In this document: positions 1 to 11,800 of the stretch, one piece after another
How the letters are laid out: each line of letters opens with the position of its first letter
Position numbering within the stretch: position 1 is the stretch's first letter
Origin: Clytia hemisphaerica
Taxonomy: Eukaryota > Cnidaria > Hydrozoa > Leptothecata > Clytiidae
Length of the DNA: 64,000 bases
Assembly: GCA_902728285.1 (NCBI GenBank)
Contig: CACVBU010000178.1
Location: 186,001-250,000 of the forward strand
Reading direction: 5' to 3'
Position numbers and translations under genes: made by a program
Notes under the pieces: model-generated
Databases searched by the model: none
Seen by the model: the letters and a program-made list of their open reading frames with translations, nothing else
What the model was told of the DNA's origin: nothing

Positions 1-880
1 AAATAATTTTTATTTTAAGAGTTATTGATAAGTTTCTTATAAAAGCAGTTCTTATAAAAAATGTAGATGTTCATGTTGTTCATCGTACCTTGTTTAAAGT
101 CTGTCTCGAAATAATTTGCAGCTGGAGAAAAAAATGGCTGTAACTTTTGATAGAATTCGAATCAAGTTGCGGTTTTGTGCTCGTTAAAAAGATATTCGTG
201 AGTGGAATATTATCAAGAAAAAAAAATGAGAAAAAAAAGGAAAATGAAAATGAAAAATGAAGAAGAAAAAAATCAACTTCTTGTAGAAATGTGGTATAAT
301 TATCATTTTCACAGGAGTGACTCATGAATCTTAGATCATCATCACTGTGAAAAAATTTTTCAAAAATATTCATTTAATCAAAAGATATCAAACAAAGTTT
401 ATTGCTGGTTGATCGACAAAAGGCAGGTTTTTTCGTGTTTTTTTGTCGTTTTTTACTACTTTATAGAGTCAACCAGCAATAAATTTTGTTTGATATCTTT
501 TGATTGAATGAATATTTTTGAAAATTTTTTGACAGTGATGATGATCTAAGATTGAAGAATCACTCCTGTGAAAATGATAATTATACCACATTTCTACAAG
601 AAGTTGATTTTTTTCTTCTTCATTTTTCATTTTCATTTTCCTTTTTTTTCTCATTTTTTTTTCTTGATAATATTCCACTCACGAATATCTTTTTAACGAG
701 CACAAAACCGCAACTTGATTCGAATTCTATCAAAAGTTACAGTCATTTTTTTCTCCAGCTGCAAATTATTTCGAGACAGACTTTACTTCGAAATAAACAA
801 TTACCGACAAGAAATAATTTTCATTTTACGAGTTATTGATTAGTTTCTTATAAAAGCAGTTCTTATAAAAAATTATGTCC
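1..880. repeat. Inverted repeat (hairpin) flanked by direct repeats
   Basis: Arms at about 95-412 and 469-785 are near-perfect reverse complements around a 56-bp spacer. Outside them, a ~60-bp segment with two TTATAAAA motifs (about 4-63) recurs in the same orientation at 809-874. The two ~95-residue ORFs in the arms are only two readings of the same low-complexity arm, so I do not call them genes. The layout suggests a hairpin element or an inverted duplication between tandem copies of a longer repeat that runs off the left edge. Confidence 0.8.
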
Positions 881-1077
881 GCGCTATTCTCATAAACAAT
901 TTTTATATTACCAGATAAATTTCTTATAAAAGCACTGCTTAGAAATATTAATTGATTATTTATTCGATGTGCTCAATAATCACAACTTTATTTGGGTATT
1001 ATTTTCTAAGTCTTTTTTAATGCATTTTGTTCGCAGAATAAAATTTGCTTACCATTGAAAATATCAATTCCAAATTA

Positions 1078-1245
1078 CAAATGTGCGCAGAGAAGTATTA
1101 CATTTCTGCGCAGCTCAAGTATTACAAATTTGCGCAAAGTTTATTACAAATTTGCGCAGGTATTACAAATCTGCGCAGAAAGTATTACAAATTTGCGCAG
1201 GTATTACAAATCTACGCAAGTATTACAAATCTGCGCACAACAACA
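1078..1245. repeat. Minisatellite, ~18-20 bp unit
   Basis: About eight imperfect units of the form GTATTACAAATYTGCGCA follow one another. All three forward frames stay open only because the unit lacks stops. I see no sign of a real gene. Confidence 0.85.
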
Positions 1246-1283
1246 AGACCCTTCTTCGTCTAAGGAGGGCCCCATCAAAATAC

Positions 1284-1440
1284 TAGCATACTCGGTTTAT
1301 TCAGTTTACTCAGAATACTCGGTTTACTAAGGACACTCCGTTTATTCCACTTATTTTGGTTTATGCAACTCACTTGGTTTATTTGACCCACTTGATTTAT
1401 CCAGCTAACTTAACTTACTCAGCTCACTCAACATACAAAG
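1284..1440. repeat. Degenerate short tandem repeat (CTCGGTTTAYT-like)
   Basis: A run of ~10-bp motifs related to CTCRGTTTACT decays to the right. No coding evidence; 1440-1678 holds nothing recognisable. Confidence 0.6.
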
Positions 1441-1678
1441 CATTCAAAACATTAATATTTTGAATAAAAATTGAATTTAATAAAAACTCATTTTGTTGAT
1501 TTATTTTGTGTTATAACCGAAGAATTTTTTCGTCTGGATGAGGGGGGTCAACCTTCTGATTTTTAACACAAAAGACAAACTTGAAATAATAGCCATATTT
1601 GTTTTGACATGTGACATTTGTTTTGATTTCACGTCCCGCTGTATTGTTTACAAATTTCACAAATACTTTAGTGTTCCT

Positions 1679-2344
1679 TTATGATGCTGGGCCTTCAAGC
1701 CCTCTGGGCTTCTTGTCTGGAGATAATTCCCAAGTAGGGTTAACATTCATTACAGGATCAATACTGTCATTCAAAATGTAATCTATTTTACTGTCTTCAG
1801 CTTCTTCCTTGATGGAATGATTTACACTTTTGATGTGTTTCATGCACATCTGTCCTCCAAAAGGGAATTGGTATCCTGGAAACGCTTTATTTAGCCATTC
1901 TAGTTGATTCGTAGATGCTGCTTGCATGGTTGTGCCTATAATATGTTTACCGTGATGAGGATGAAAACATTTGACAGATATTTTGTAATAGCGCCTATAA
2001 AAAAAACGATGGAATGCACATATCTTATCAGGTGACTTGAGTACTTGATTTGAACGACTCGCGATAACTTCTTGTTCACTGATAGCAATACAATCTTTTG
2101 GAATATAAGGCGATTCAAAGACTGTAGCTAACTCATTTGTACCAAAAAGTCCTTCTTTTCTACTCTTATTATGCACTCCACAGCGTCCTTTATCAAAAAA
2201 TACACATTCTTTGTATCTCTCACCATCACTATTATCATCACTTTGGCGATCTTTAGGTGTAGTCTGTTCCGTTTGAATGCTATCATCACTTTGGTGATCT
2301 CCAGGTTTCGTCTGTTCTGGATGTGTACTATCTTCTTTTATCAT
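1679..2344 (-). CDS. Hypothetical Cys/His-rich protein, 221 aa
   Basis: An uninterrupted ORF from ATG (2344) to a stop at 1679. The N-terminal ~40 residues are hydrophilic and contain a short internal duplication (two QSDD-type blocks with TEQT/PEQT). The middle has spaced cysteines and histidines (CVFF..C.VHN, CAFHRFFYRR, CFHPHHGKH, CMKH), arranged like a metal-binding domain. No family was recognised. It has no introns, no signal peptide and no membrane segment. It could be the first exon or a fragment of a transposon-associated protein, since its neighbours are all repeats. Length and composition favour real or recently lost coding capacity over chance. Confidence 0.5.
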   Translation of the reverse strand: MIKEDSTHPEQTKPGDHQSDDSIQTEQTTPKDRQSDDNSDGERYKECVFFDKGRCGVHNKSRKEGLFGTNELATVFESPYIPKDCIAISEQEVIASRSNQVLKSPDKICAFHRFFYRRYYKISVKCFHPHHGKHIIGTTMQAASTNQLEWLNKAFPGYQFPFGGQMCMKHIKSVNHSIKEEAEDSKIDYILNDSIDPVMNVNPTWELSPDKKPRGLEGPAS

Positions 2345-2394
2345 TTTTATTATCTATTTATCGAAATAATCTAATAAATCATCATTGAAATGAA

Positions 2395-3035
2395 ATGCTT
2401 TCAATAAAAAAAATTATCAAACACAAATGAAAAGGAGTGAAAAACCCAAACAACACCATGAAAGTTTTTGAATAAAATAAAAACAAAAATGTTTTATGAT
2501 GAAATAAAAACTTTCCATTTGATATTATTTAGCAATACAATGACTTCAGAAAAAATAGCTTTCAAAAAAGAAAAATATTATCACACAAATATAAATGATT
2601 TAAAAAACCCAACCTACACCATGAATTTTTTTTGAATAAAATTAAAACAATAACATATCTTATGATTGAATAAAAATAATAATATAATTAGCAATGCAAT
2701 GACATCCTTATTGAAGAAAAATTTGCTTTCAACAAAAATAAGACTACCATTACAAATGAAAAGAAGAGACAAAAACCCAAACTGAAAATTAAAACAATAA
2801 CATATCTTATGATTGAATAACATAATAATATAATTAGCAATGCAATGACATCCTTATTGAAGAAAAATTTGCTTTCAACAAAAATAAGACTACCATTACA
2901 AATGAAAAGAAGAGACAAAAACCCAAACTGCACCATGAAAGTTTCTAAATTAAAAATAAAACAAAAATATATGATTGAATAAATATCTTCCATTTGATAT
3001 TATTTAGCAATACAATGACTTCATTGCTTTAGAAA
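2395..3035. repeat. Tandem array, unit ~147-180 bp
   Basis: Four degenerate units each contain a CACCATGAA...AAAAAC stretch followed by ATTTAGCAATRCAATGAC. The two central units (about 2638-2785 and 2785-2932) are almost identical with a period near 147 bp. The minus-strand ORFs here are translations of the repeat and are not called. Confidence 0.75.
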
Positions 3036-3837
3036 AGTGGTACAACATTAGGTTTGTACCAGAGAGCCATAAAAAAAAAAGAAAATAACCAATTTTTAGT
3101 TGACACTGCATCACTTTAGAGAATCTAAGTAAATAGGTTCTATGAAAAATTTTATTCTTTATTTCAGAGCAATCCTAAGGTAAAAATATACGATTAATAT
3201 TTCCTAAATTCACCAAATTTACCTAAAATTTATTTATTTACAGATATTTTAGCCTTTTTATGTGATAAAAAAGAGTTTTAAATCACTTTTTGGGTCTTTT
3301 AGATAATATTTCAAGTAAATTATGAATATATTGTCAAATTTCATGTTTGCAAACTGCTGTTAAAAGGCTGCAAAGCTTGTCAAAATAGCAAAAAAATTTG
3401 ATTTTTAGGCAGTCCAAATGGTGTTCTTTCATTGTTATTCAATTTTCTGCGAAAATTTCTTCTAGATGGACTGCAAAATGAGCTCAAAGTACACCGAAAA
3501 TTGAAAGGTTTGCATTTTCGGGCCACCATAGCTGCGCGCGCCCTTATGGTCACAAATTTTTTTTTTCGGATTTTGGTAGTATTTTTGGTATAGTTTCAAT
3601 ATATGAAAAAAATCCATGTGATCTTTAGGGCGCAAAAAGTTATTGAGGTTAGAAATTGCTATCTCAGCTAATTTTTGGCTTTTTTGAATTTTCGCAAAAT
3701 CTTTAAAACCCCTTAAATCCACCATTATGGATTTTTGAGACTTGTCCTTTTGGATTTCTCATTTGTTCACCTTGTAGAACAAAATATCCAAAAATGAGAT
3801 CATTTAAAATCCCTTACTATCTGGACCTGCCCCACTC
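3036..3837. other. No gene seen
   Basis: AT-rich intergenic DNA with homopolymer runs. The short minus-strand ORF at 3462-3725 shows no domain and sits in repeat-like sequence. Confidence 0.5.
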
Positions 3838-4559
3838 TTACAGAAAATGGCTCTTAAAAACCACCGATTGAGGGCTAACAATATGCAGTTCTAGAAACAG
3901 GGTCGGCAGTAATGGCTTGTAAAGCTGGTTGAGCAGGGTGAAATTTTTGAAGTTCTTTCGCGCGTAAACCTTATTTGTTAATGTCAATGTTATTCTTTTT
4001 GTCATCTGAGCGAATCTTTTTCCGAATTTCAATATCTTTAACTTGTTTTGGAACAATGTCTCTCTTTGTTTTTTTGTTCCAGTCACATGGAACATCAGTA
4101 CAAGCTGGATCAAGGTAGCCTTTTTGATTTGCATACTCCATTTTATATAAAACAGCAATGACATGATTACACGAGCGGCTACTACCAGCCATACAGCCAC
4201 ACCAGAGAGTCAAAATCAAAACAGGATCTTTTTGAATAGCTATCCACAAATGTTTCGTATCACTGACCGTCAATGAAGCTTGTACTTTAGAATACATAAA
4301 AATTGGTTTTTGATGATGAAGGCTCGTACATGTAGATTGGATGGATAAACCCACTATCGAAGTAAGAAAAAGTTTTTTGGTCTTTGTATCTACCAACATA
4401 GTCAATATCGAAATCCCGCACTTTCAAAATATAATTGAAAATTTTTCCCAAATCTAATTTTGGACATTTAAAAAAATCATCCGAATGTTTCTCTGTCTCG
4501 ATCGAAAGAAGGTCACAGATCTTGAACTCCTTCAGTCTTTTATGGTATTCAGCTGCCAA
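3838..4559 (-). pseudogene. SWIM zinc-finger protein remnant
   Basis: Two overlapping minus-strand frames (4559-4287 and 4405-3971) form one broken gene. The second contains a SWIM-type finger: WCGCMAG followed by SCNHVIAVLYKMEY gives the CxC...CxH ligands, then a conserved PCDWN segment. Proteins with this arrangement are abundant in cnidarians and are often coupled to a YqaJ-like recombinase domain; that domain is not present here. The frame change near 4300-4400, missing ends and repeat setting indicate a decayed copy. SWIM assignment is fairly sure; the cellular or transposon role is not. Confidence 0.6.
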
Positions 4560-4640
4560 AGCCTTGATCTTCTAGTGTTCCAATTATTGGTAATTTATTT
4601 TCGTAGGCATAGAAAGCCCTGGCAACAAGAATTACCTTTT

Positions 4641-5747
4641 TGGACCTACCCCGGTGGGATGGAAGTCCTATAAATTAACCTTTGTCCGTTCGTCCGTTCG
4701 TTCGTTCGTTCGTTATGAGCTTTCCTCGTGATTGGCTCATTAGTTTTTTCTGATTTTTTGCACAAAGATGTATAACTATAAACCCTCGAAAAAATGTGAA
4801 ATTTTTTGGGCAAATTTGGGCCAAAAAACGGCTAAAAAACGGGTTTTTTGGACTTTGTGAAAAATTGGATCATTAACTTTTTCTGATTTTTTGCATGAAA
4901 GTAGGGTACCATCATAGGTAAAATATGGCTGAAGCAGATTTTTAAAAAAAAATTCTGTTGCCCCAAAAAACGCATGTTTATCTATAAGAATCACTATTAT
5001 TAAGCAAACATCAATGTTCTTAGTTAAATTACTCAAATTTTTTATGGGGTATATGTTTTTTTTTGCTCATGAGGGCTTACTTATGAAGAATGTGTGTGTT
5101 TAGACATAAAATTTTGGTTTCTTGGCGTGTTTTTATAGGAAAACTGGCCAAATTTGATATTTATTTATAAGCACATTATCAATTACTTAGGTATTAGCTT
5201 TTCTTGAGATTGGCTCTTTGATTCTTTATGATTTTTTGCACAAAGATGCATAACTATAAACCCTCGAATGTGATGGAGCCCGACTTTCGACAAAGAAAAT
5301 TTGGGGCAAATTTGGGCCAAAAAACGGCTAAAAAACGGGTTTTTTAGTCTTTGTGAAAAATTGGATCATTAACTTTTTCTGATTTTTTGCTTGAAAGTAG
5401 GGTGCCATCATAGGTAAAAGATGGCTCAAGCTGATTTTTTCAAAAAATTTTGTTGGCTCAAAAAACGCATGTTTATCTATAAGAATCACTATTAATAAGC
5501 ATACATCAATGTTCTTAGCCAAATTACTCAATTTTTTGACGAGATAGATGTTTTTTTGCTCACAAAGTCTTGAATTTGAAAGAATATTTCAAGAGCATGA
5601 AATTTTGGTTTCTAAACGTTTTTTTATAAGAAACAAACGACTAATTTTGATAGATCGTCACTATTTGTGTTCTGAATGATTGTTTAATGGTCACGCTCAC
5701 GTAGATATCAATTATAAATGTGTTAAATGCATAACCAGGTAGGTCCA
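4641..5747. mobile_element. Non-autonomous element, GGACCTACC family, copy 1
   Basis: Bounded by TGGACCTACC on the left and GGTAGGTCCA on the right. Just inside the left end is a (CGTT)n run at about 4685-4715. The interior has two diverged direct copies of a ~450-bp block (about 4725-5040 and 5205-5560) with the words TTTTCTGATTTTTTGC and GGGCCAAAAAACGGCTAAAAAACGGG. No target duplication could be defined and no coding capacity is seen. A related copy lies at 12073-13654. Confidence 0.65.
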
Positions 5748-6102
5748 TAAAAGTATCACTTGTTACCAGTAACTTTACCAGTCAAATTATTGAGACCAAG
5801 GTCCATAAAATCTTCATATACTTTCATTGACATAGTAATAATTTGTTATTTTTCTACAGCTGAAATGAAAGAGAAAATTATCACAACACAACTCTGAGTT
5901 ACAAACGCTCTCACTGTAAAAATAATACACGCACTCACTGTAAAAATAATACACGCACTCACTGAATACGCCTTTTCGGGGTTCACGACGCGATTTTGTA
6001 AGCAGAGCAAAAATATGGCGGGATCGAGAAAATTTCAGTGGGTGGGGGCAAAGTTCAAAAGAGGATTCCTTCGCGAGAACAAAAAATATAAACAAAACAG
6101 AA
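5748..6102. other. Region downstream of the Harbinger transposase
   Basis: Contains a short direct repeat of GCACTCACTGTAAAAATAATACAC at about 5910-5960. No gene is supported; the minus-strand ORF at 5814-6095 reads through this repeat. Confidence 0.4.
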
Positions 6103-7245
6103 TCACCACTTGCATCTTGAACAACCGAAAGTTAAAGTTAATTCACAGATGAAAACATAATACATATATCTTCTCTGTCTGATATCTTTCATTTGATTTG
6201 TATAAAGGATATATAGGTTTTCTTTTTGGTCAAGAAAAACAGTGAGTGCGTTTTTCATTTTGAATCCACGGTCTGCCATGACAAGATCATAAGGCTCCAA
6301 CAATTTTTAAAATCCAAAGTTTTGCACAATGTGAACATCCGTAGTACGTCCTCCATATGCAGGCGAAATCCAGGAAACAGACCCATTTGGAGTGATGCAA
6401 ACTATAAACTTGATTGTACAATGGTGTTTGTAGTCACTCCAAAGAAGGCAATGAGATTCTAAACTACTGGGGGTTTCTGTGAATACCTCTGTACAGTCAA
6501 TAATTGTTCTTGTCTTTTTGTACCGGTGAAATTTTTTGAAACATTTTGGCAAGGTTTTCGCAATTTGCTCTTTTGACGGCCAAATTATCAAAACACCAAG
6601 TTCCTTCGACATCAGTTTTATCCACGTAATAAAAATTTGTGAAGCTTTTCCAATTGAAATTCCAAATCGGTAAGGCAGATCATGTTCTAGTGACAATGTT
6701 CTTGAGGGTCCGGGTTTCGAATTGTGATAATTTAGCAATGAAATATCATAGTCATGTGTTTCAACAATATCACTCAACCTTGTTTGATAGCTAGTTGGTT
6801 TTAGTGTCTTTTCCTGACCATCCCAATATCTCATTGTCGATGCCTTCAATTTCAGATAGTCAAAAAGACAGTTCAGGATCTTAGTGTAAAATCTGACATC
6901 ATACTCCCTAGTGACTGCTTCAAATGACCTTGAAGGGAGGTATGGTGAGTAGTCTATTCCATTGATAACTGCTGATGAGAACGAAGAAGTAGAAGGCGTT
7001 GGTGGAGAGGTAATGGTTGAAAGGATAGTTGGTGTATGAGTGTCTGTATTTGGTGGTGTCATTATAAGATTTCTCCTGCACTCCCAAACACTTCGTCTTT
7101 TGGTTGGACTTTTGTTTTTTATGGATGCAGTTGTCATGAATAATTTCGGAAATGGATTTTGTGTTGTTGGTTCTCCATCAGGGAAATGGTTTGAGCACAC
7201 AAAAGTCCATTGCCCAGGTGAAAAGTCTGTTCTCCCTCTCCTCAC
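6103..7245 (-). pseudogene. PIF/Harbinger transposase with THAP domain, one in-frame stop
   Basis: The minus-strand frame starts in the C-terminal half of a THAP DNA-binding domain (WTFVCSNHF at residues 13-21). It continues through a helix-turn-helix segment (FGISIGKASQIFITWI) typical of DDE_4 proteins into the catalytic core. IIDCTEVF supplies the first Asp (residue 250). After a TAA at 6307-6309 the same frame goes on at once with LMEPYD-like sequence and MADRGF, which supplies the second Asp. So a single nonsense codon splits an otherwise continuous nuclease. The zinc-binding N-terminus of the THAP domain must lie on an upstream exon or be lost. Terminal repeats were not found. Confidence 0.75.
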
Positions 7246-7589
7246 CTATCTCGTCCATTCCTTTCTGATATCCTGGTGGCTGGTGAACCTGTGCCATTTC
7301 AATTTAGCCACATGACTCCTTTTAACGGTGTTATTCATATATCTTTTATCGTTCTTGCAGCCTGAGACACAACAATGATATCATTTTTCCCCATCTTGAT
7401 TCCACCACAGAGGTGAATTATTTTATTATTTTGTTTTTGTTTTATTTACATTTGATTGACATTTTGTATCGAAGGAAACACCGTCTGGACTTTGCCCCGC
7501 GTATCACGCAAAATTTGCTCCGCCTACAAAATGGCGTCGTGAACCCCGAAAAGCCGTATAAAAATAAAACGTAAACACAAAAGGGTTTT

Positions 7590-7815
7590 ATATGTACAAT
7601 ACACATATTTCCTATTAGCAGATTCATGCAAAAGTCACGAAAAAACATCGAGTAAACAAACCTTTGATTGGCGGCACGCAAAGATTACCTAATACTCTGG
7701 ATATTTTGAAAAAATATGCTTGTATGTGCAATATTTCAGCCAATCAGAGACTTTCTCAACGTTTTTCGTGACTTTTTTACATGAATCCGCTAATAAGAAA
7801 AATGTGTATTAGATT
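7590..7815. repeat. Imperfect inverted repeat, ~80-bp arms
   Basis: Sequence near 7595-7675 (AGCAGATTCATGCAAAAGTCACG...GATTGGC) is repeated in reverse complement at about 7736-7813 with roughly 80 percent identity. The small ORFs across it are shadows. Confidence 0.6.
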
Positions 7816-7965
7816 TTCCTGGGTCGTTACCACTGACCTTTATAATTCCCTGGACCAAGCAATATCCGCCATCTTTGATCAGAGTTTTTTGAAAAGTGGT
7901 ACCCTAATGGCGGCGATATTCAATAGCGGTGTAAATGTACCGGCTTTGAAAGTAACCAAAACAAA
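7816..7965 (-). repeat. Dispersed ~130-bp repeat with TATA-like end, copy 1
   Basis: On the minus strand this stretch reads GGTACATTTACACCGCTATT...CGCCATTAGGGTACCAC...TTGGTCCAGGG...TATAAAGGTCAGTG. The same block occurs at 51595-51722 (plus) and its first half at 21023-21080 (plus). Confidence 0.7.
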
Positions 7966-8620
7966 GCAATGAGCTGCGTGACTCGCAAGACTGATGCAAA
8001 AGGAGGAATTTGTTTTGTTGGCAAGATGCTTTTTTTATCTTTTATAAACTTGACCATGCCATGTACAATGATAAGTTTAACATCAGTTATAAAATACAAT
8101 TTGTGATATTTACAATTATCTAGTATTGTCTAATAAAAATATTATACAAGAATTGTTAACTACTTTGTTATAAAAAATACACACTTTTGAAACAAGATCA
8201 GGAATTATAACCATTTTTAAGTAATCTTACAGCTAAAAAAATAAAGTACAAGGACCTCAATGTAGCTGCTACTACCAGAGTGGTTAGAGATAATCCGTCC
8301 AGCTAAATATTTCACCAAATGATGCTTTTTCAGTGAGTAATTTCATAGTTTTTAAAATAAACCTTTTTTTTTGGCAAGAAAACCTAAAACATTGGGCCAT
8401 ACCAGTTTTTATCTGTTACTCCCCAATGGACGACATGGAATTTCGGAATTTCCGTAACAAATTTACAGAATTACCTATCAAAACGTGGAATTTCATTCTG
8501 TAACTGTAACTTAAAAATATCATGGAGTTCCAATTGTACTTTAATGCGAAATTTCGGTAAGTACTCATGGAATTTCGATACTTTCTCTCTAAATCACATT
8601 TGTTACAGTACTCATAAATC
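7966..8620. other. No gene seen
   Basis: AT-rich sequence between the dispersed repeat and the last exon of the P-element-like gene. The 72-residue minus ORF at 8416-8634 has no recognisable domain and is probably 3' untranslated or intergenic. Confidence 0.4.
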
Positions 8621-8842
8621 TCATTGTCCGGCAAATAAAATTTGTTTACTTAATTTTTTTCTGATTTTCTTCTTTTGAATTTTTTGATTTTCTTCTACTG
8701 CCAGTTCATGTAATTTGATTTTGCAGTAGTATGTTGCAATCAATCTAACTGAAGTGTACAGATGGTTCTCGTTGAGGGTGCTGTCTTCTCGAAAATGAAT
8801 TTCAAGCTCGGGAAATAAAGTTGAGTACTCCAAGTCGTTCAA
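8621..8842 (-). CDS. Terminal exon of the P-element-like gene
   Basis: Encodes LFPELEIHFRE, then IATYYCKIKLHELA and a basic end KKIRKKLSKQILFAGQ before the stop. This matches the usual C-terminus of THAP9-like transposases. The exact acceptor is unclear because the sequence just upstream is out of frame. Confidence 0.55.
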   Translation of the reverse strand: MNDLEYSTLFPELEIHFREDSTLNENHLYTSVRLIATYYCKIKLHELAVEENQKIQKKKIRKKLSKQILFAGQ

Positions 8843-11800
8843 GACAGAATTCAGAATTTACAATTGCTGGTAGTATGCCTTTAGCTAAAAAAAATTAAGG
8901 GTGCTTATAACAGGGGGGGGGGTCGGTAGTAAAATCTCAGAAATAATGACGTTTACTACGGTGTAGCCTGGGAATCCAAGCTCATAATTTTAGAAAAAAC
9001 AAAAAATACCTCACCTCACAAAGTTCTAAAATTATAGAGCTTGGTGCAGGTAGATTAAGTTTGACACAGAATGTTATAAACAGTCTGTGTGTGAACCCTT
9101 GTTGACAGACTTGCTGAACTTTGGAAACCCAGGCAAACACACATAATCAACTTACCATAAAAACTCCTCCACAATCTATAAAGACTTTCAAAGCTACTAA
9201 AAACCAAATAAAAACATCAGCCACATGTATTTAGACTTCCAGCCAACAGCCATTTTGTTTTGAAATGAATCTATGTTTTCATTTTCATTTGTTTTCCTTT
9301 TTTCTGCAGAGCCAGCTTTTTCCATAAATTATGCGCCCGCATCAAAATTATCAAAATGCGCGCGAAAGTACTGCTAAGTAATATGCCGAAAGCTGGCCAA
9401 TCAGGCCGAACCTGCATTGCAGGGAAAAATCTCCCTGCAGGCGTGTTACCTGCGCCAAGCGTTAAACCAGCAGCAAAAATATCATAAACTAGACTGTCAA
9501 AAAAGTTTAACGCTTGGATTCCCAGGCTAACTACGGTGGTGGTGTGACGAAAAATTGAAAAAAACTTTTACTACCCAGGGTAGTTAAATACTAAAATGGG
9601 TGGTATCTGTGTGTTAAAATAAATGTTGAAAAAAAATTACTATCTGGGTAGTTAAAACTGGTAAAATTAGCAAATTTTTGCTATTTTTGTAATTCTTTTA
9701 ATTTTTTAGATGACTTTTATGAAAAAGTCTGAAAGTTTTTATAATTTGGAAAAATTTTCTGTTGGAAAGTTGTTTGCTGTAAAAAGAAAATTCTCGAAAT
9801 TTTAAATTTTTTGTCAATATAAAAAACACTTGAATTCTAAGGGCAAAACATTAATTTTTAAACTAAATGAAAAATGTGTCACAGAAATAATCATTTTTTA
9901 GCTTTTTTTGTAAAATCAGTCCGAAAAGCAACCAAAAAATAGATGGTCTCCATGACAAATTGTCCCAAAAACTTTTACTACCAGGGTAGTAAAATACCCC
10001 TTCCAAGAGTGTTGGTGGTGGTACGTAAAAATTCGTAGAAATCCTTTTACTACGCATATATGTCTGGGATTTTGCTACCGACCCCCCCCCCTGCTTATAA
10101 TGGAGCTAAAATAAAAAAGCAAAATAACTACCGTGAGATAGGGTAACTTGCATCAGTGGAGCCTAACATGCATAACTGATGCAAGTTACCCAATCTCACG
10201 GTAGTTCATCAGATGTCATTGGTTTTTGAAATAAAAAATACAGTATTATATAGTAGTATTATTATACATAAGTCTAGTCAAAATTCTAACATTTCATTTC
10301 TTACCTTTTGGCAATTTCTCCTTTGTTTTATTTAGCATTCTTTGAAATCTCTTTTCTGTGGCACAACACACCTTTACTACACTTTTTGATGGAACGGTGA
10401 GACCTCCACGATTTTTGTGTTTTATAAAACTTGGCTGCTCAATTGTGGTGAGCCCATTGCAGCAATGAAAGAATGCCATCTTGACTTTCAATTTTTTCAC
10501 CACAAATCCTGAGAATGAGAATGGATGCAAAAATTTGTTAAGCAAGATCAAATGTAATGAATTTTGAGCTTTACACTGCTTTACACAATAACTAAATAAT
10601 ATTCAGTTAACAATTGCTATGGGGTTATATAATTACCAGCTATGTATGATACTGCTGCTTCCTTGAATTCTGATTGGGGTTGTAGAAAATCTGGTGCATC
10701 ATGATAATCATGTTCGATTTGTAGAGGTTTACTGAGAATTAAAAAAAAGAAAAATGTAATGTCTATTATGATGATTTATTACATTGCAAAAAGAGTGAAA
10801 CGCACACATGAGATTTTAACAAATAACTATTTTTTTTGGGTTGGTGTAATTTAAGATGCACGATCTAACGATTTACGATTCACGATTCGCGATCCGTGCA
10901 TAAAATATGTTAATTCATGCGTAATTATGCTAATCATGATAAAATATTTAGGCCATTTACAAACTTTCATTCGCTGAAACTGAATTATTTTTAAAAACAT
11001 CATTTATGTAAAATTATACAAATTATATTTAAAGAAGCTTTCAGTGCGTTTTCCTGATTATACCATGATCCTTTTCTCTTTTCAATTTCAATTCAGTCAT
11101 AGATTAAAAGAAAGTGAAAGCCACGTGTATTCACCTTCTGTACTCTCCTCTCTCTCTTTTTCATAACTTGAATCAATATAGGGGAATTGATTACCGAAAG
11201 AAAATTCTTTCTCATAATAAAGCACCCGTTTTTTGCTTCGTACATTACGGTCCGCAAAACATATTGTTCGCCAATATATTCTTTTATTTGCTTTAAGAAA
11301 GAAATTCCTATATTCGATTATGATTGTTAAAACTGAGAGCAAAAATATTTCTTGTGCATTGTTTACTTTTACTCTCTGTCTATTGTAAGATTATGTTTTC
11401 ATTATCAATATTACGTAAGTTTTTTCATAATTTTAAGGTCGTAATTATTCTTACTTTCATTGCTTACTTATTTCGTTTTTGTTGCATAAATTTACTTGAA
11501 TTTACCGTGGTAAACAAAAGCGAGAAAAGATTATGCCATTGTTTTAGAATTATACAATATAATTTAAGTTATATGACAATTATTATGAATAATCAGCATA
11601 CTTTATGCATGGATTGCGCATCGTGAATCGTAAATCGTTAGATCGTGCATCTTAAATTACACCAACCCATTTTGTTTTCAAAATAGAACATACCTGTCAT
11701 CCAACTTATACTTTCTCCTCAAACATATTGTTGTCATTGTCAAATCTTCTTCACTGTCAACAACCACATCGACCAGATTTTGGTGGGATCTTCCTGGACA

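Noticed and set aside
1045..1330. Three overlapping forward ORFs of 67-91 residues
   Set aside because: They translate a minisatellite without stop codons in any frame.
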